From RHKX01 sp035695265 (lineage in GTDB: Bacteria; Actinomycetota; Thermoleophilia; Solirubrobacterales; 70-9): 20,862 nt of DNA. A model generated the notes under the pieces. That model was not told where the DNA came from. It worked only from the letters and a program-made list of their open reading frames with translations, and did not search any database. Positions within the stretch are counted from its first letter, which is position 1, and every line of letters starts with the position of its first letter. Position numbers and translations under genes: made by a program. The DNA is taken from assembly GCA_035695265.1 (NCBI GenBank), contig DASSEM010000217.1, forward strand, positions 1 to 20,862. Reading direction: 5' to 3'. Positions 1 to 8,019 of the stretch are shown one piece after another.

Positions 1-398
1 AGGAGCCCGGGGTCGTAGCGGGCGATCAGCGGTTGCGGCCCGGGGTCGGCGGGAACGACTAGCGGGTCCTCGCGGACGGCCAGGACCGCTATCAGGGCCG
101 CCGGCACGAGCGGCACGTCACAGGCCACCACGACAACCGGCTCATCGACGTACTCGAGCGCGGCGATGATCCCGGTCAGTGGATGGATCGGCTCGGGCGG
201 CTCGGCGAGGACCTCGCAGTCGAGCGCCGGCAGCTCCGAGTCCGGCTTGGCAACTACGAGCGGCTCGAGCCCGGCCGCGCGCGCGGCGGCGATCGGGTAG
301 GAGATCAAGGGCCGCCCGGCCAGCTCGGCACCGGCCTTCGGGCCGCCCATCCGGCGTCCGCGCCCGCCCGCCATGATCGCCGCGCGCTTCGCCCTCAT
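1..398 (-). CDS. mobA: MobA-like molybdenum cofactor guanylyltransferase (partial, 3' end outside window)
   Basis: Read on the minus strand from ATG at 398, the protein begins MRAKRAAIMAGGRGRRMGG, followed by PKAG. This is the nucleotide-binding signature of MobA-type nucleotidyltransferases (usually LAGGxSxRMGxDKA; here P replaces the usual D before KA). A later VVACDVPLV segment matches the metal-binding Asp region of the family (CDMPF-like). The family transfers GMP from GTP to molybdopterin, or CMP in MocA-type members, in the cytoplasm. About 132 residues are visible of an expected ~190-200; the C-terminus lies beyond position 1. An alternative ATG at 374 would start directly at the glycine-rich motif. 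The gene is divergent from moeA with only 27 nt between starts, which supports a molybdenum cofactor role. MobA versus MocA/other NTP transferase cannot be settled from the fragment. Confidence 0.85.
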   Translation of the reverse strand, partial: MRAKRAAIMAGGRGRRMGGPKAGAELAGRPLISYPIAAARAAGLEPLVVAKPDSELPALDCEVLAEPPEPIHPLTGIIAALEYVDEPVVVVACDVPLVPAALIAVLAVREDPLVVPADPGPQPLIARYDPGL

Positions 399-425
399 CG
401 GCCCCAGTCTCGCAGGCGATCGGCG

Positions 426-1649
426 ATGATCCCGACGATGCCGCTGACCGACATCGAGACCGCGCGATCGCTCGTCCTCGAGCGGGTGGGCTCGACTTCG
501 GCCGAGTCCGTGGCGCTGCGCGAGGCCGGCGGCCGCCGGCTGGCCGCCGCCGTCGCCTCCCGGACCGACGTCCCCGGCTTCGACAACTCGGCGATGGACG
601 GTTACGCGGTTCGCTCCACCGATACGGCCGGCGCCGGGCCCGGTGCGCCGTGCGAGCTGCGGATCGCGGGCGAGTCGCGGGCCGGCCATCCCGCCGCCGT
701 CGAGCTCGGCGACGGTGAGTCGATCGCGATCTCGACCGGCGCGATGGTCCCCGACGGAGCCGACGCGGTGGTCCGGGTCGAGGACACCGAGCGTCGCAAA
801 GGCGCGGTGCTGGTGACGGCGCAGGTCGGCGTCGGAGCGAATATCCGCAGGCGTGGCGAGGACATCTCGGCGGGCGATCGCCTGCTCGCCGCCGGCACCC
901 GGCTCGAGGCGGCCGAGCTCGGCGCGCTCGCCGCCGGCGGGATCGCCGCGGTCGAGTGCGCGCGCCGGCCGCGGGTCGCGGTGCTGGTGACCGGCGACGA
1001 GCTCGTCGAGCCCGACCGCGAGCTCGGCCCCGGCCAGATCCACGACTCGAACGCCTACGCGGTGCCGCCGCTCGCCACCGCGGCCGGCGCCGAGGTCGGA
1101 TCGGTCGCGGTGGTCGGCGACGACCGCGAGGCGACGACTGCGGCGGTCGAGCGGGGCCTCGCCGGCGACGTCCTGGTCGTCTGCGGCGGGGTCTCGGTCG
1201 GCGAGCACGATCACGTCCGCCCGGCGCTCGCCGCGCTCGGCGTCGAAGAGGTCTTCTGGGGCGTCGCGCTGCGGCCCGGCAAGCCGACGTACTTCGGCGT
1301 GGCCCCCTCGGGGGCGCTCGCCTTCGGCCTGCCGGGCAACCCGGTCTCGGCGATGGTCACGTTCCTGCTCTTCGTGCGGCCGGCGCTGCTCGCGATGCAG
1401 GGCACCGATCCCGCTGCGGTGGCGGTCAGGGCTCGGCTCGCGGTCCCGTACGCGAAGTCGCCGGGCCGTGCCGAGGCGATCCGGGTCCGGCTCGAGGCCG
1501 GAGCCCGTGGCTGGGAGGCGACCCCGACCGGGCCCCAGGGCTCGCACGTCCTCACCTCGATGCTCGGCGCCGACGGGCTCGCCTTCGCGCCCGCCGACGC
1601 CGGCGAGCTTCCGGCCGGGACCGAGCTCGTCACCGAGCTCCTGCGATGA
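426..1649 (+). CDS. moeA: Molybdopterin molybdenumtransferase MoeA
   Basis: The 407-residue product has the usual MoeA length. MoeA inserts molybdate into adenylylated molybdopterin, releasing AMP. Visible motifs: VPGFDNSAMDGYAVR (about residues 49-63, N-terminal domain), VLVTGDELVEP and GQIHDSN (187-209), VVCGGVSVGEHDHVRPAL (251-268, the MoCF-binding domain) and LRPGKPTYFG with GLPGNPVSAM (282-310). A small C-terminal domain follows (about 335-407). The open frame extends upstream to 183, but that stretch is antisense to mobA and has no family resemblance, so ATG 426 is chosen; ATG 438 is a close alternative. No strong Shine-Dalgarno is visible. It is first in an operon with moaD-moaE, moaC and mog; its stop overlaps the next start in an ATGA junction at 1646-1649. 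Confidence 0.95.
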   Translation: MIPTMPLTDIETARSLVLERVGSTSAESVALREAGGRRLAAAVASRTDVPGFDNSAMDGYAVRSTDTAGAGPGAPCELRIAGESRAGHPAAVELGDGESIAISTGAMVPDGADAVVRVEDTERRKGAVLVTAQVGVGANIRRRGEDISAGDRLLAAGTRLEAAELGALAAGGIAAVECARRPRVAVLVTGDELVEPDRELGPGQIHDSNAYAVPPLATAAGAEVGSVAVVGDDREATTAAVERGLAGDVLVVCGGVSVGEHDHVRPALAALGVEEVFWGVALRPGKPTYFGVAPSGALAFGLPGNPVSAMVTFLLFVRPALLAMQGTDPAAVAVRARLAVPYAKSPGRAEAIRVRLEAGARGWEATPTGPQGSHVLTSMLGADGLAFAPADAGELPAGTELVTELLR

Positions 1650-2329
1650 CTAGCCTCGGGACCGTGGAAGCGATGACCGTCGAGGTGCGACTGTTCGCGA
1701 TCCTCCGTGAGCGCGCCGGTAGTGACCGGGTTGCGGTCGAGCTCGCTCCAGGGGCCACCGTCGCCGACGCGCTCGGTGCCCTGGCCGAGGACCCGGCACT
1801 CGGCGCCGTGCTCGAGCGGCTGCCGGTCACGATGGCCGTCAACCGTGACTACGCGGCCGCCGACACCGAGCTTCATGGCGGCGACGAGCTGGCGCTGATC
1901 CCGCCGGTCAGCGGCGGCGGCGCCGACGTCCACGGCCGGATCACGGGTGAGCCCCTCTCGCTCGAGCGGATCGCGGCGCTGGTCGTCCGCCCGGCCGCCG
2001 GCGCGATCGTCACCTTCCAGGGTGTGACCCGCGTGGTCGACAGCCTCGACTACGAGGCGTACGCGGAGATGGCCGAGGAGCGGATCGCGGCGATCCTGGC
2101 CGAGTGCTGCGAGCGACACGGGCTCGAGGCGGCTGCCGCCGAGCACCGGACGGGCACGGTTCCGCTCGGGGAGCCGAGCGTCGTCGTCGCGGTCGCCGCG
2201 GCGCACCGCGGCGAGGCGTTCGCCGGGGCCCGCGAGGCGATCGACCGGATCAAGGCGGAGGCACCGATCTGGAAGCGCGAGATCGAGGGAGGTGAGGCGC
2301 GATGGGTGGAGGGCACGAGTCCGGCCTGA
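1646..2329 (+). CDS. Fused molybdopterin synthase, MoaD-MoaE (MoaX-like)
   Basis: A 227-residue protein joins both molybdopterin synthase subunits, which convert cyclic pyranopterin monophosphate to molybdopterin. Residues 11-92 are MoaD: VEVRLFAILRERAG at the start and ALIPPVSGGG at the end, the ubiquitin-like tail whose terminal Gly is normally thiocarboxylated. Residues 97-220 are MoaE: GAIVTFQGVTR (119-129), LDYEAYAEMAEE (134-145), AAAHRGEAFAG (184-194) and IDRIKAEAPIWKRE (199-212), with K203 and K210 matching the catalytic lysines of MoaE. The Gly-Gly is therefore internal, so function requires cleavage or an unusual mechanism; Mycobacterium tuberculosis MoaX is a known fusion that is cleaved. 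ATG 1646 overlaps the moeA stop; ATG 1673 (MTVEVRLF) fits the usual MoaD start equally well. Confidence 0.92.
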   Translation: MTSLGTVEAMTVEVRLFAILRERAGSDRVAVELAPGATVADALGALAEDPALGAVLERLPVTMAVNRDYAAADTELHGGDELALIPPVSGGGADVHGRITGEPLSLERIAALVVRPAAGAIVTFQGVTRVVDSLDYEAYAEMAEERIAAILAECCERHGLEAAAAEHRTGTVPLGEPSVVVAVAAAHRGEAFAGAREAIDRIKAEAPIWKREIEGGEARWVEGTSPA

Positions 2330-2796
2330 CCCACATCGGGCCCGACGGTTCGGCGCGGATGGTCGACGTCGGCGCGAAATCCGAGAGCGAGCGCCGCGCG
2401 ATCGCCGAGGCCCGCGTCCGCATGGAGCCGGCGACGGCCCGCGCGGTAGCCGCCGGCGACGGCCCGAAGGGCGACGTCCTCGGCCCTGCCCGGCTCGCCG
2501 GAATCGCCGCCGCCAAACAGGCGGGGACGCTCGTCCCGCTCGCCCACCCGCTGCCGCTCAGCTTCGCCGACGTCAGCGCCGCGGTCGACGTCGACGGCGG
2601 TCTCGTCACGCTCACCGCCGAGGCGCGCTGCGTCGGCCGCACCGGGGTCGAGATCGAGGCGATGGCGGCGGCCTCGATCGCGGCGCTCACCGTCTACGAC
2701 ATGGTCAAGGCGGTCGAGCGCGGCGTCGTCATCGAGCGCGTTCGCCTGCTCCACAAGAGCGGCGGCAAGAGCGGCGAGTGGAATGCCGGCGACTGA
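2302..2796 (+). CDS. moaC: Cyclic pyranopterin monophosphate synthase MoaC
   Basis: The 164-residue product matches MoaC throughout. MoaC converts the MoaA product (3',8-cyclo-7,8-dihydro-GTP) to cyclic pyranopterin monophosphate. Visible motifs: LTHIGPDGSARMVDVGAKSE (9-28), PKGDVLGPARLAGIAAAK (55-72), LVPLAHPLPL (77-86; A replaces the Cys common in enterobacterial PLCHPL), GRTGVEIEAM (112-121) and LTVYDMVKAVER (129-140), with D133 and K136 at catalytic positions, then the HKSGGKSGEW tail. The start ATG at 2302 lies within the 3' end of moaD-moaE (28-nt overlap) and has a purine-rich ribosome binding site (GAGGGAGGTGAG) just upstream, consistent with translational coupling. No moaA is present in the window. 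Confidence 0.96.
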   Translation: MGGGHESGLTHIGPDGSARMVDVGAKSESERRAIAEARVRMEPATARAVAAGDGPKGDVLGPARLAGIAAAKQAGTLVPLAHPLPLSFADVSAAVDVDGGLVTLTAEARCVGRTGVEIEAMAAASIAALTVYDMVKAVERGVVIERVRLLHKSGGKSGEWNAGD

Positions 2797-3283
2797 CCAG
2801 CCCCGCGCCGCGATCCTGACGATCAGCAGCTCGCGGTCGGATGGCGGGGAAGAGGGCGACGAGAGCGGTGACCGACTCGCCGCCTACGCCGCCGCGATCG
2901 GCGTCGAGGTCACCGTTCGCGACCTGTTGCCCGACGATCGCGAGTTGATCGCCGAGCGGCTGCGCCGCCTCTGCGACGAGGAGGGCTGCGCGCTCGTCCT
3001 GACGAGCGGCGGCACCGGCCTTGCGCCCGACGACGTCACCCCCGAGGCGACGCTCGCCGTCGCCGACCGCGAGGCAGCGGGGATCGCGGAGGCGATGCGC
3101 CTCGCCTCCCGCGAGCACACCCCGCACTGGATGCTGTCGCGGAACGTCGCGGCGGTCCGCGGACGGACCCTGATCGTCAACTTTCCCGGCAGCCCGAAGG
3201 CGATCGCCGAAGCCGGGGAGGCGATCGCGGCGGCCTTGCCTCATGCGCTTCGTCTGCTGCGCGGCGACGCCGACCGCCACTGA
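2783..3283 (+). CDS. mog: Molybdopterin adenylyltransferase, MogA/MoaB family
   Basis: The 166-residue protein belongs to the MoCF-binding family that adenylylates molybdopterin before MoeA adds molybdenum. Motifs: AAILTISSSRSDG at the N-terminus, LVLTSGGTGLAPDDVTPEAT (71-90) with the conserved acidic pair at 83-84, and TLIVNFPGSPKA (129-140). The ATG at 2783 overlaps the moaC end by 14 nt. It is last in the moeA-moaDE-moaC-mog operon; the next gene is convergent, with an 8-nt gap. MogA and MoaB are hard to separate by sequence, so the exact symbol is tentative while the enzyme family is clear. Confidence 0.92.
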   Translation: MPATDQPRAAILTISSSRSDGGEEGDESGDRLAAYAAAIGVEVTVRDLLPDDRELIAERLRRLCDEEGCALVLTSGGTGLAPDDVTPEATLAVADREAAGIAEAMRLASREHTPHWMLSRNVAAVRGRTLIVNFPGSPKAIAEAGEAIAAALPHALRLLRGDADRH

Positions 3284-3291
3284 GCGGCCGG

Positions 3292-4422
3292 CTACGGCGT
3301 GCCGGCGCGCCCGGCGAGCACGTCGCGATCGACGTCGGCGAGCACCTCGACCAGCTCCGGCGGCCCCGACTCGGCGACGACGATCATCGAGCCCGGCCAG
3401 AACGGGCTCTGCGGCACGGCGCGGCCGAGCAGCGCCTCGGTGTAGAGCCAGTTGCCGGTGTTGTGGAGGGTGACCCCGTTCCGGCGCCAGGCCGGGGATC
3501 CGATCGCGTCGTCCTCGCCGGGCAGCGAGCCGCGGCGATGGATGTGCCCGAAGACGACGTGGTCGGCCTCGATCCCGAGCCGCTCGACGACGACGTGCAT
3601 GGCGGCGACGCCGGAGCGGCCGATCTCGGCGATCGAGAGGTCGCGGTTGAAGCGGCCGAGCCCGGCCTGCTCGAGGCCGCGCAGCGTCGCCGGGATCAGG
3701 GCCGAGCCGAGCAGCTTGCCGCGCAGCGTCCGCGCCTGACCGGAGGCGCCGCCGACCGTCTGCCAGATGCGGAGCGCCCGCGAGCGGCCGTGCTCGTCGC
3801 TGCCGAACACGCGCCCGCCCTGGGCGAGGCTGAAGATCAAGTCGTAGACGGGGGCGTGGACCTCCTCGTAGTCGTGGGGGTTGGTGCGGTGGCCGGTCGG
3901 GGTGCCGGCGAGGCGGTCGACGGCCGCGACCGAGAGCCGCTCGATCGTCGGCAGCGTGGCGTGGCTGTCGAGGTAATGGCCGTGGGTGGCATAGACGTCA
4001 TCGCGCACCCAGACCCCCGGGTAGCGAACCTCCAGCCCGGCCGGGCCGAGCCACGACGCAAGGGTTCGCGCCGCGGGGTGCGGCTCGGCGACGAGCTCGT
4101 CGATCGCGGCGGGCCGGCGTTCGCCGCGGGCGCGCTCGAGCCAGGAGCCGAGCAGGCGGTGGTCGTGGTTGCCGGGGACGAGGATCACGGTGCCGCCCCC
4201 GAGCGCCTCGCCGAGCTCGGAGAAGAACGGCCTCGTCTCCTCGAGCGATTCGCCGAGCGGACCGTCGCGGAGCTCGACGGCGTCACCGAGCAGGACGACG
4301 CGGTCGGCGCCGGCGGCGGCGACCGCCTCCAGCAGCCGGCGGCGGATCACGGGTCGGCGCAGGACGTCGCTGCCCGAGCGGGCGCTGAGGTGGAGGTCGG
4401 AGATCAGGACGGTGCTCGCCAC
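3292..4422 (-). CDS. Calcineurin-like metallophosphoesterase
   Basis: The 376-residue protein carries the full dinuclear metallophosphoesterase motif series: SDLHLS (D9, H11), LLGDAVE (G46-D47), GNHDH (84-88), THGHY (146-150) and FGHIH (291-295). These ligate two metal ions (commonly Mn/Fe/Zn) for phosphoester hydrolysis; the substrate is unknown. There is a long insert between GNHD and the C-terminal GHIH, larger than in compact YfcE-type enzymes. The open frame extends upstream to 4791, but that part is antisense to the aldehyde dehydrogenase; the GTG at 4422 immediately precedes the first beta-strand (ASTVLISDLH) and is the preferred start. No signal peptide is seen. It is convergent with mog and divergent from the fusion enzyme gene (100-nt gap). 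A UDP-2,3-diacylglucosamine hydrolase-like role cannot be asserted. Confidence 0.85.
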   Translation of the reverse strand: MASTVLISDLHLSARSGSDVLRRPVIRRRLLEAVAAAGADRVVLLGDAVELRDGPLGESLEETRPFFSELGEALGGGTVILVPGNHDHRLLGSWLERARGERRPAAIDELVAEPHPAARTLASWLGPAGLEVRYPGVWVRDDVYATHGHYLDSHATLPTIERLSVAAVDRLAGTPTGHRTNPHDYEEVHAPVYDLIFSLAQGGRVFGSDEHGRSRALRIWQTVGGASGQARTLRGKLLGSALIPATLRGLEQAGLGRFNRDLSIAEIGRSGVAAMHVVVERLGIEADHVVFGHIHRRGSLPGEDDAIGSPAWRRNGVTLHNTGNWLYTEALLGRAVPQSPFWPGSMIVVAESGPPELVEVLADVDRDVLAGRAGTP

Positions 4423-4506
4423 GGCGCAGATCCTCGCAACTCCGATCAGTCGCGGCGCGGGTCGCGACCGGCGTCGAGTCCCCTTCCGGAGCCCGTCGCC
4501 CGGCAA

Positions 4507-4512
4507 TAGACT
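4507..4512 (+). promoter_or_regulatory. Putative -10 element (TAGACT) of the ALDH-oxidase gene
   Basis: TAGACT lies 10 nt before the ATG at 4523, the spacing expected for a leaderless or nearly leaderless transcript. No Shine-Dalgarno is seen before this ATG, which supports that reading. The hexamer resembles others in the window (TAGAAT, TAGATT, TAGCCT). No confident -35 was identified. Confidence 0.35.
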
Positions 4513-4522
4513 CGCTGGCGGA

Positions 4523-7500
4523 ATGGAGAGCGTGGCGTCGGCGGGCGCGAGACCCACCGCTGAGACGACCGGAATCGCGGTCGAGAACCCGGCGACGGGA
4601 GAGGCGCTGGCGACCGTCCCCGACCTTCGCCGGACCGAGGTCGAGACGATCGCCGCTGCCGCCCGCGCCGCCCAGCCGGGCTGGTGGGAGGCGGGGTTCG
4701 AGGAGCGGGCCCGCGTGCTGATGGCGGCCCGGGCCTGGCTCGTCGGCAACGGCGACCGCGTCGTCGAGACGATCTGCGCGGAGACCGGCAAGCCCGCCGA
4801 CGAGACCCTGCTGGTCGAGCTCGGCTACGGCGTCTCGGCACTCGAGTTCTGGGCGAAGCGGGCGCCGGACATGCTGGCCGACGAGATCGTCGAGACCGCC
4901 TCGCCTTCGGTCCGCGGCGGCCGCGAGCTCAAGGTCCGCTACGAGCCGGTCGGCGTCGTCGCCGTGATCGGCCCCTGGAACTTCCCCCTCGTCAACTCCT
5001 TCGGTGACTGCATCCCGGCGCTCGCTGCCGGCAACGCGGTCGTCCTGAAGCCGTCGGAGGTGACGCCGCTGACGTCCCTTCTGATGGCGGAGATGCTGGC
5101 CACCGCGGGCCTGCCTGAGGGCGTCTTCACGGTCGCGACCGGCGGCGGCGAAACCGGGGCGGCGCTCGTCGACCTCGCCGACTACGTGATGTTCACGGGC
5201 TCGCTCGCGACGGGCCGCAAGGTGATGGCGCAGGCGGCCGAGACCCTCACGCCGGTCAGCCTCGAGCTTGGTGGCAAGGACCCGATGATCGTGCTGGCCG
5301 ACGCCGACCTCGAGCGCGCCGTCAACGCCGCTCTCACCTACGGGCTCGGCAACAGCGGCCAGGTCTGCATCTCGGTCGAGCGGATCTACGTCGAGGACGC
5401 GGTCCACGACGAGTTCGTCGACCGGCTGACCGCGAAGGCCGAGTCGCTGCGGCAGGGTCCACCCGCCGAGCTCGGTGCGGTGGACCTCGGCGCGATCATC
5501 TTTCCGCCGCAGCTCGAGCTGATCGAAGCACACGTCCGCGACGCGATCGAGCGCGGCGCCGAGGTGCGAACCGGGGGCCGGGCGGGTGACGGCCCGGGTC
5601 GCTTCTTCGAGCCGACCGTTCTGACCGGGGTCGACCACTCGATGCTCTGCATGACCGAGGAGACGTTCGGGCCGACGCTGCCGGTGATGCGCGTCCGCGA
5701 CGCCGAGGAGGCGGTCGCGCTCGCCAACGAGGGCGACTACGGCCTGCAGGCCTCGGTCTGGACCGGCGACGTCGAGCGCGGCGAGGCGCTCGCGCGGCGG
5801 ATCGAGGCCGGGGTGAGCTGCGTCAACGACGCCCAGGTCAACTACTCCGCCCTCGAGCTGCCGATGGGCGGCTGGAAACGGTCGGGCATGGGCTCCCGCC
5901 ACGGCGTCGACGGGATCCGCAAGTACACGCGCCGGCAATCGATCCTGGTGACCCCGGCCTACGCGCCGGCGCGCGAGGTCCACATGTTCCCCTACGTCGG
6001 CGAGGTAACCGCGCAGGTCGCCGACGCGCTCAGCGCCTATGCCGCGAGCGAGCTCTTCGACGATGGGCAGCGGTCGACGCTGAGCACCCTCTGCGACACC
6101 TGGGTGCCCTCGCTCGATCCTCCCGACGGCGCCGATCCGACCGGCTTTTGGGCACGATCGGCGAGCGACCTCTCGGTCCCGGTGGCCGTCGAGCTGGCGC
6201 TGATCGAGTCCGGGGCCCCGACCGAGCAACTCACCGCGCTCGGCGGGCTGCTCGACGCGCTCGCCGGCGAAGGGATGGCCGCGGCGGCGCCGCAGGAGGT
6301 CCGGGAGGCGATCCTCGCCGCGTTCATGGCCGACCCCGAGGCCGCAGCGGGCCTCGACGTGCTCCGCGGCGCCTGCCTCTCGCTGCACTACGCGCTGCCC
6401 GACGCGGGCACGGGCATCAACCCGAACTGGCCGGGGATCGGCTACCCGGGGCCGCAGGCGCTGCCGAAGCCGGTCGCCGACGTCGAGCGGCCGATCGAGC
6501 CGATCGAGCCGAGCGGGGACCTGACCCTGAGCGCCGACGTCGTGATCGTCGGCTCGGGGGCCGGGGGAGGGGTGATCGCCGGCGAGCTGGCGGCCGCCGG
6601 CAAGCAGGTCTGCGTGCTCGAGATGGGCGGGTACCACGACGAGTCCGAGTTCAACGGGCTCGAGCTCTGGGCCTACCAGCACATCTTCCTCAACGGGGGA
6701 CCGTTCGCGACCGCCGAGGGGCAGGTCTCGATCCAGGCCGGCTCGGCGCTCGGCGGCGGCACCGTCCTCAACTGGACCAACTGCCTGCGGACCACTGATC
6801 ACGTCCGCGCCGAGTGGGCGGCGCACGGCCTCGAGGGCATCGACGGCCCCGACTACGAGGCCGACATGAACGCGGTCTGGAAGCGGCTCGGGGTGACCGG
6901 CGAATGCAGCGACCTGAACGGTCCTCACCGGCTGCTGCAGAAGGGCTGCGAGGCGCGCGGGCTCGACTTCCGCGCCGTCACCCGCAACACCGATCCTGCC
7001 AGCTACGATCCGGTCACCGCCGGCTACCTGGGGTTCGGTGACCAGTCGGGCTCGAAGCGATCAACCGCGAAGACCTACCTCGCCGACGCGGCCGCCGCGG
7101 GCGCCGACTTCTTGATCCACAGCCGGGTCGAGCGGGTGCTGGTCGAGGATGGGCGCGCCGCGGGTGTCGAGGCCACCTACCTCGATCCCGACGGCCGCAC
7201 CGCGCGGGTCACCGTCAGGGCCCCGGCGGTCGTCGTCGCCTGCGGGTCGATCGAGTCGCCGGCGCTCCTGCTCCGGAGCGGAATCGGCGGGCCCGCAGTC
7301 GGTGACCACCTGCGGCTGCACCCGACGAGCGTCGTCTTCGGCTACCACGAGGAGCGTCAGGACCCGTGGTGGGGGCCGCCGCAGGCCGGCCTCTCGCACG
7401 AGTACGCCGAGCTCGACGATGGCTACGGGTTCCTGATCGAGTGCGCCCAGCACACGACCGGCCTGACCGCGGCGGCGCTGCCCTGGCGGTCAGGCCGCGA

Positions 7501-8014
7501 CCACAAGCTGGCGATGACGAAGTACCCCTACAGCGGCGGCTTCATCAACCTGACCCGCGACCGCGGCCATGGCCGGGTGACGATCGACGGCGAGGGCCGG
7601 CCCGTCATGCACTACCCGGTTCGCGACGAGCTCGACATCGCCCACATCCATCGCGGCCTCGCCGAGATGGCGCGGATCATGGAGGCCGCCGGGGCCGAGG
7701 AGATGCAGGCGCTCAGCCGGCATGCTCCGATCTGGAAGCGGGGTGACGACCTCGAGGGCTTCATCGCGGCGGTCGGCGGCCTGTCGATCTCCGAGCGGCA
7801 GATCGGTCTCTTCAGCGCCCACCAGATGGGCAGCTGCCGGATGGGCGCCGACCCCGAGACATCGGTGGCGGGGCCGTGGGGCGAGTTGCACGACGCCGGT
7901 GGGGTCTGGATCGGCGACGCGAGCGCGTTTCCGACCGCGTCGGGCACCAACCCGATGTTCACGACCATGGCGCTCGCGAGACGAACCGCGCGGGCGATTC
8001 TCGCGTCCGCTTGA
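4523..8014 (+). CDS. Bifunctional fusion: aldehyde dehydrogenase + FAO-type GMC alcohol oxidase
   Basis: One uninterrupted 1163-residue frame. Residues ~15-476 are an NAD(P)-dependent aldehyde dehydrogenase: IGPWNFPLVN (N153), VLKPSE (K176), FTGSLATGRK, LELGGKDP (E248) and NSGQVCIS (nucleophile C282); the 34-residue E-C spacing is canonical. Residues ~490-650 resemble the helical N-terminal part of long-chain alcohol oxidases (LCDTWVPSLDP, then NPNWPGIGYPGP). Residues ~671-1163 are a GMC flavoprotein: DVVIVGSGAGGG (672-683, FAD dinucleotide fold), HQMGSCRMG (H1100) and SGTNPMFTTMA (N1143), the catalytic His/Asn pair. Inferred role: an alcohol, probably long-chain or hydrophobic, is oxidised to the aldehyde by the FAD domain and then to the acid by the N-terminal domain. 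No signal peptide or clear TM helix. Upstream in-frame sequence to 4169 is antisense to the phosphoesterase, so ATG 4523 is chosen. Confidence 0.9.
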   Translation: MESVASAGARPTAETTGIAVENPATGEALATVPDLRRTEVETIAAAARAAQPGWWEAGFEERARVLMAARAWLVGNGDRVVETICAETGKPADETLLVELGYGVSALEFWAKRAPDMLADEIVETASPSVRGGRELKVRYEPVGVVAVIGPWNFPLVNSFGDCIPALAAGNAVVLKPSEVTPLTSLLMAEMLATAGLPEGVFTVATGGGETGAALVDLADYVMFTGSLATGRKVMAQAAETLTPVSLELGGKDPMIVLADADLERAVNAALTYGLGNSGQVCISVERIYVEDAVHDEFVDRLTAKAESLRQGPPAELGAVDLGAIIFPPQLELIEAHVRDAIERGAEVRTGGRAGDGPGRFFEPTVLTGVDHSMLCMTEETFGPTLPVMRVRDAEEAVALANEGDYGLQASVWTGDVERGEALARRIEAGVSCVNDAQVNYSALELPMGGWKRSGMGSRHGVDGIRKYTRRQSILVTPAYAPAREVHMFPYVGEVTAQVADALSAYAASELFDDGQRSTLSTLCDTWVPSLDPPDGADPTGFWARSASDLSVPVAVELALIESGAPTEQLTALGGLLDALAGEGMAAAAPQEVREAILAAFMADPEAAAGLDVLRGACLSLHYALPDAGTGINPNWPGIGYPGPQALPKPVADVERPIEPIEPSGDLTLSADVVIVGSGAGGGVIAGELAAAGKQVCVLEMGGYHDESEFNGLELWAYQHIFLNGGPFATAEGQVSIQAGSALGGGTVLNWTNCLRTTDHVRAEWAAHGLEGIDGPDYEADMNAVWKRLGVTGECSDLNGPHRLLQKGCEARGLDFRAVTRNTDPASYDPVTAGYLGFGDQSGSKRSTAKTYLADAAAAGADFLIHSRVERVLVEDGRAAGVEATYLDPDGRTARVTVRAPAVVVACGSIESPALLLRSGIGGPAVGDHLRLHPTSVVFGYHEERQDPWWGPPQAGLSHEYAELDDGYGFLIECAQHTTGLTAAALPWRSGRDHKLAMTKYPYSGGFINLTRDRGHGRVTIDGEGRPVMHYPVRDELDIAHIHRGLAEMARIMEAAGAEEMQALSRHAPIWKRGDDLEGFIAAVGGLSISERQIGLFSAHQMGSCRMGADPETSVAGPWGELHDAGGVWIGDASAFPTASGTNPMFTTMALARRTARAILASA

Positions 8015-8019
8015 GCGCG

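Noticed and set aside
183..425. Long upstream extension of the moeA frame to 183
   Set aside because: It runs antisense to the mobA coding sequence and its residues do not resemble MoeA; family alignment begins near ATG 426.
3287..3306. GCCGGC inverted repeat near the mog/phosphoesterase junction as a terminator
   Set aside because: Only a 6-bp stem of a sequence very common in this GC-rich DNA and no U tract; not distinguishable from background.
4283..6928. 881-codon open frame on the minus strand opposite the aldehyde dehydrogenase/oxidase
   Set aside because: It is a shadow created by high GC at third positions; the translation is Arg/Asp/Gly-rich without domain motifs, while the plus strand has complete catalytic motifs.
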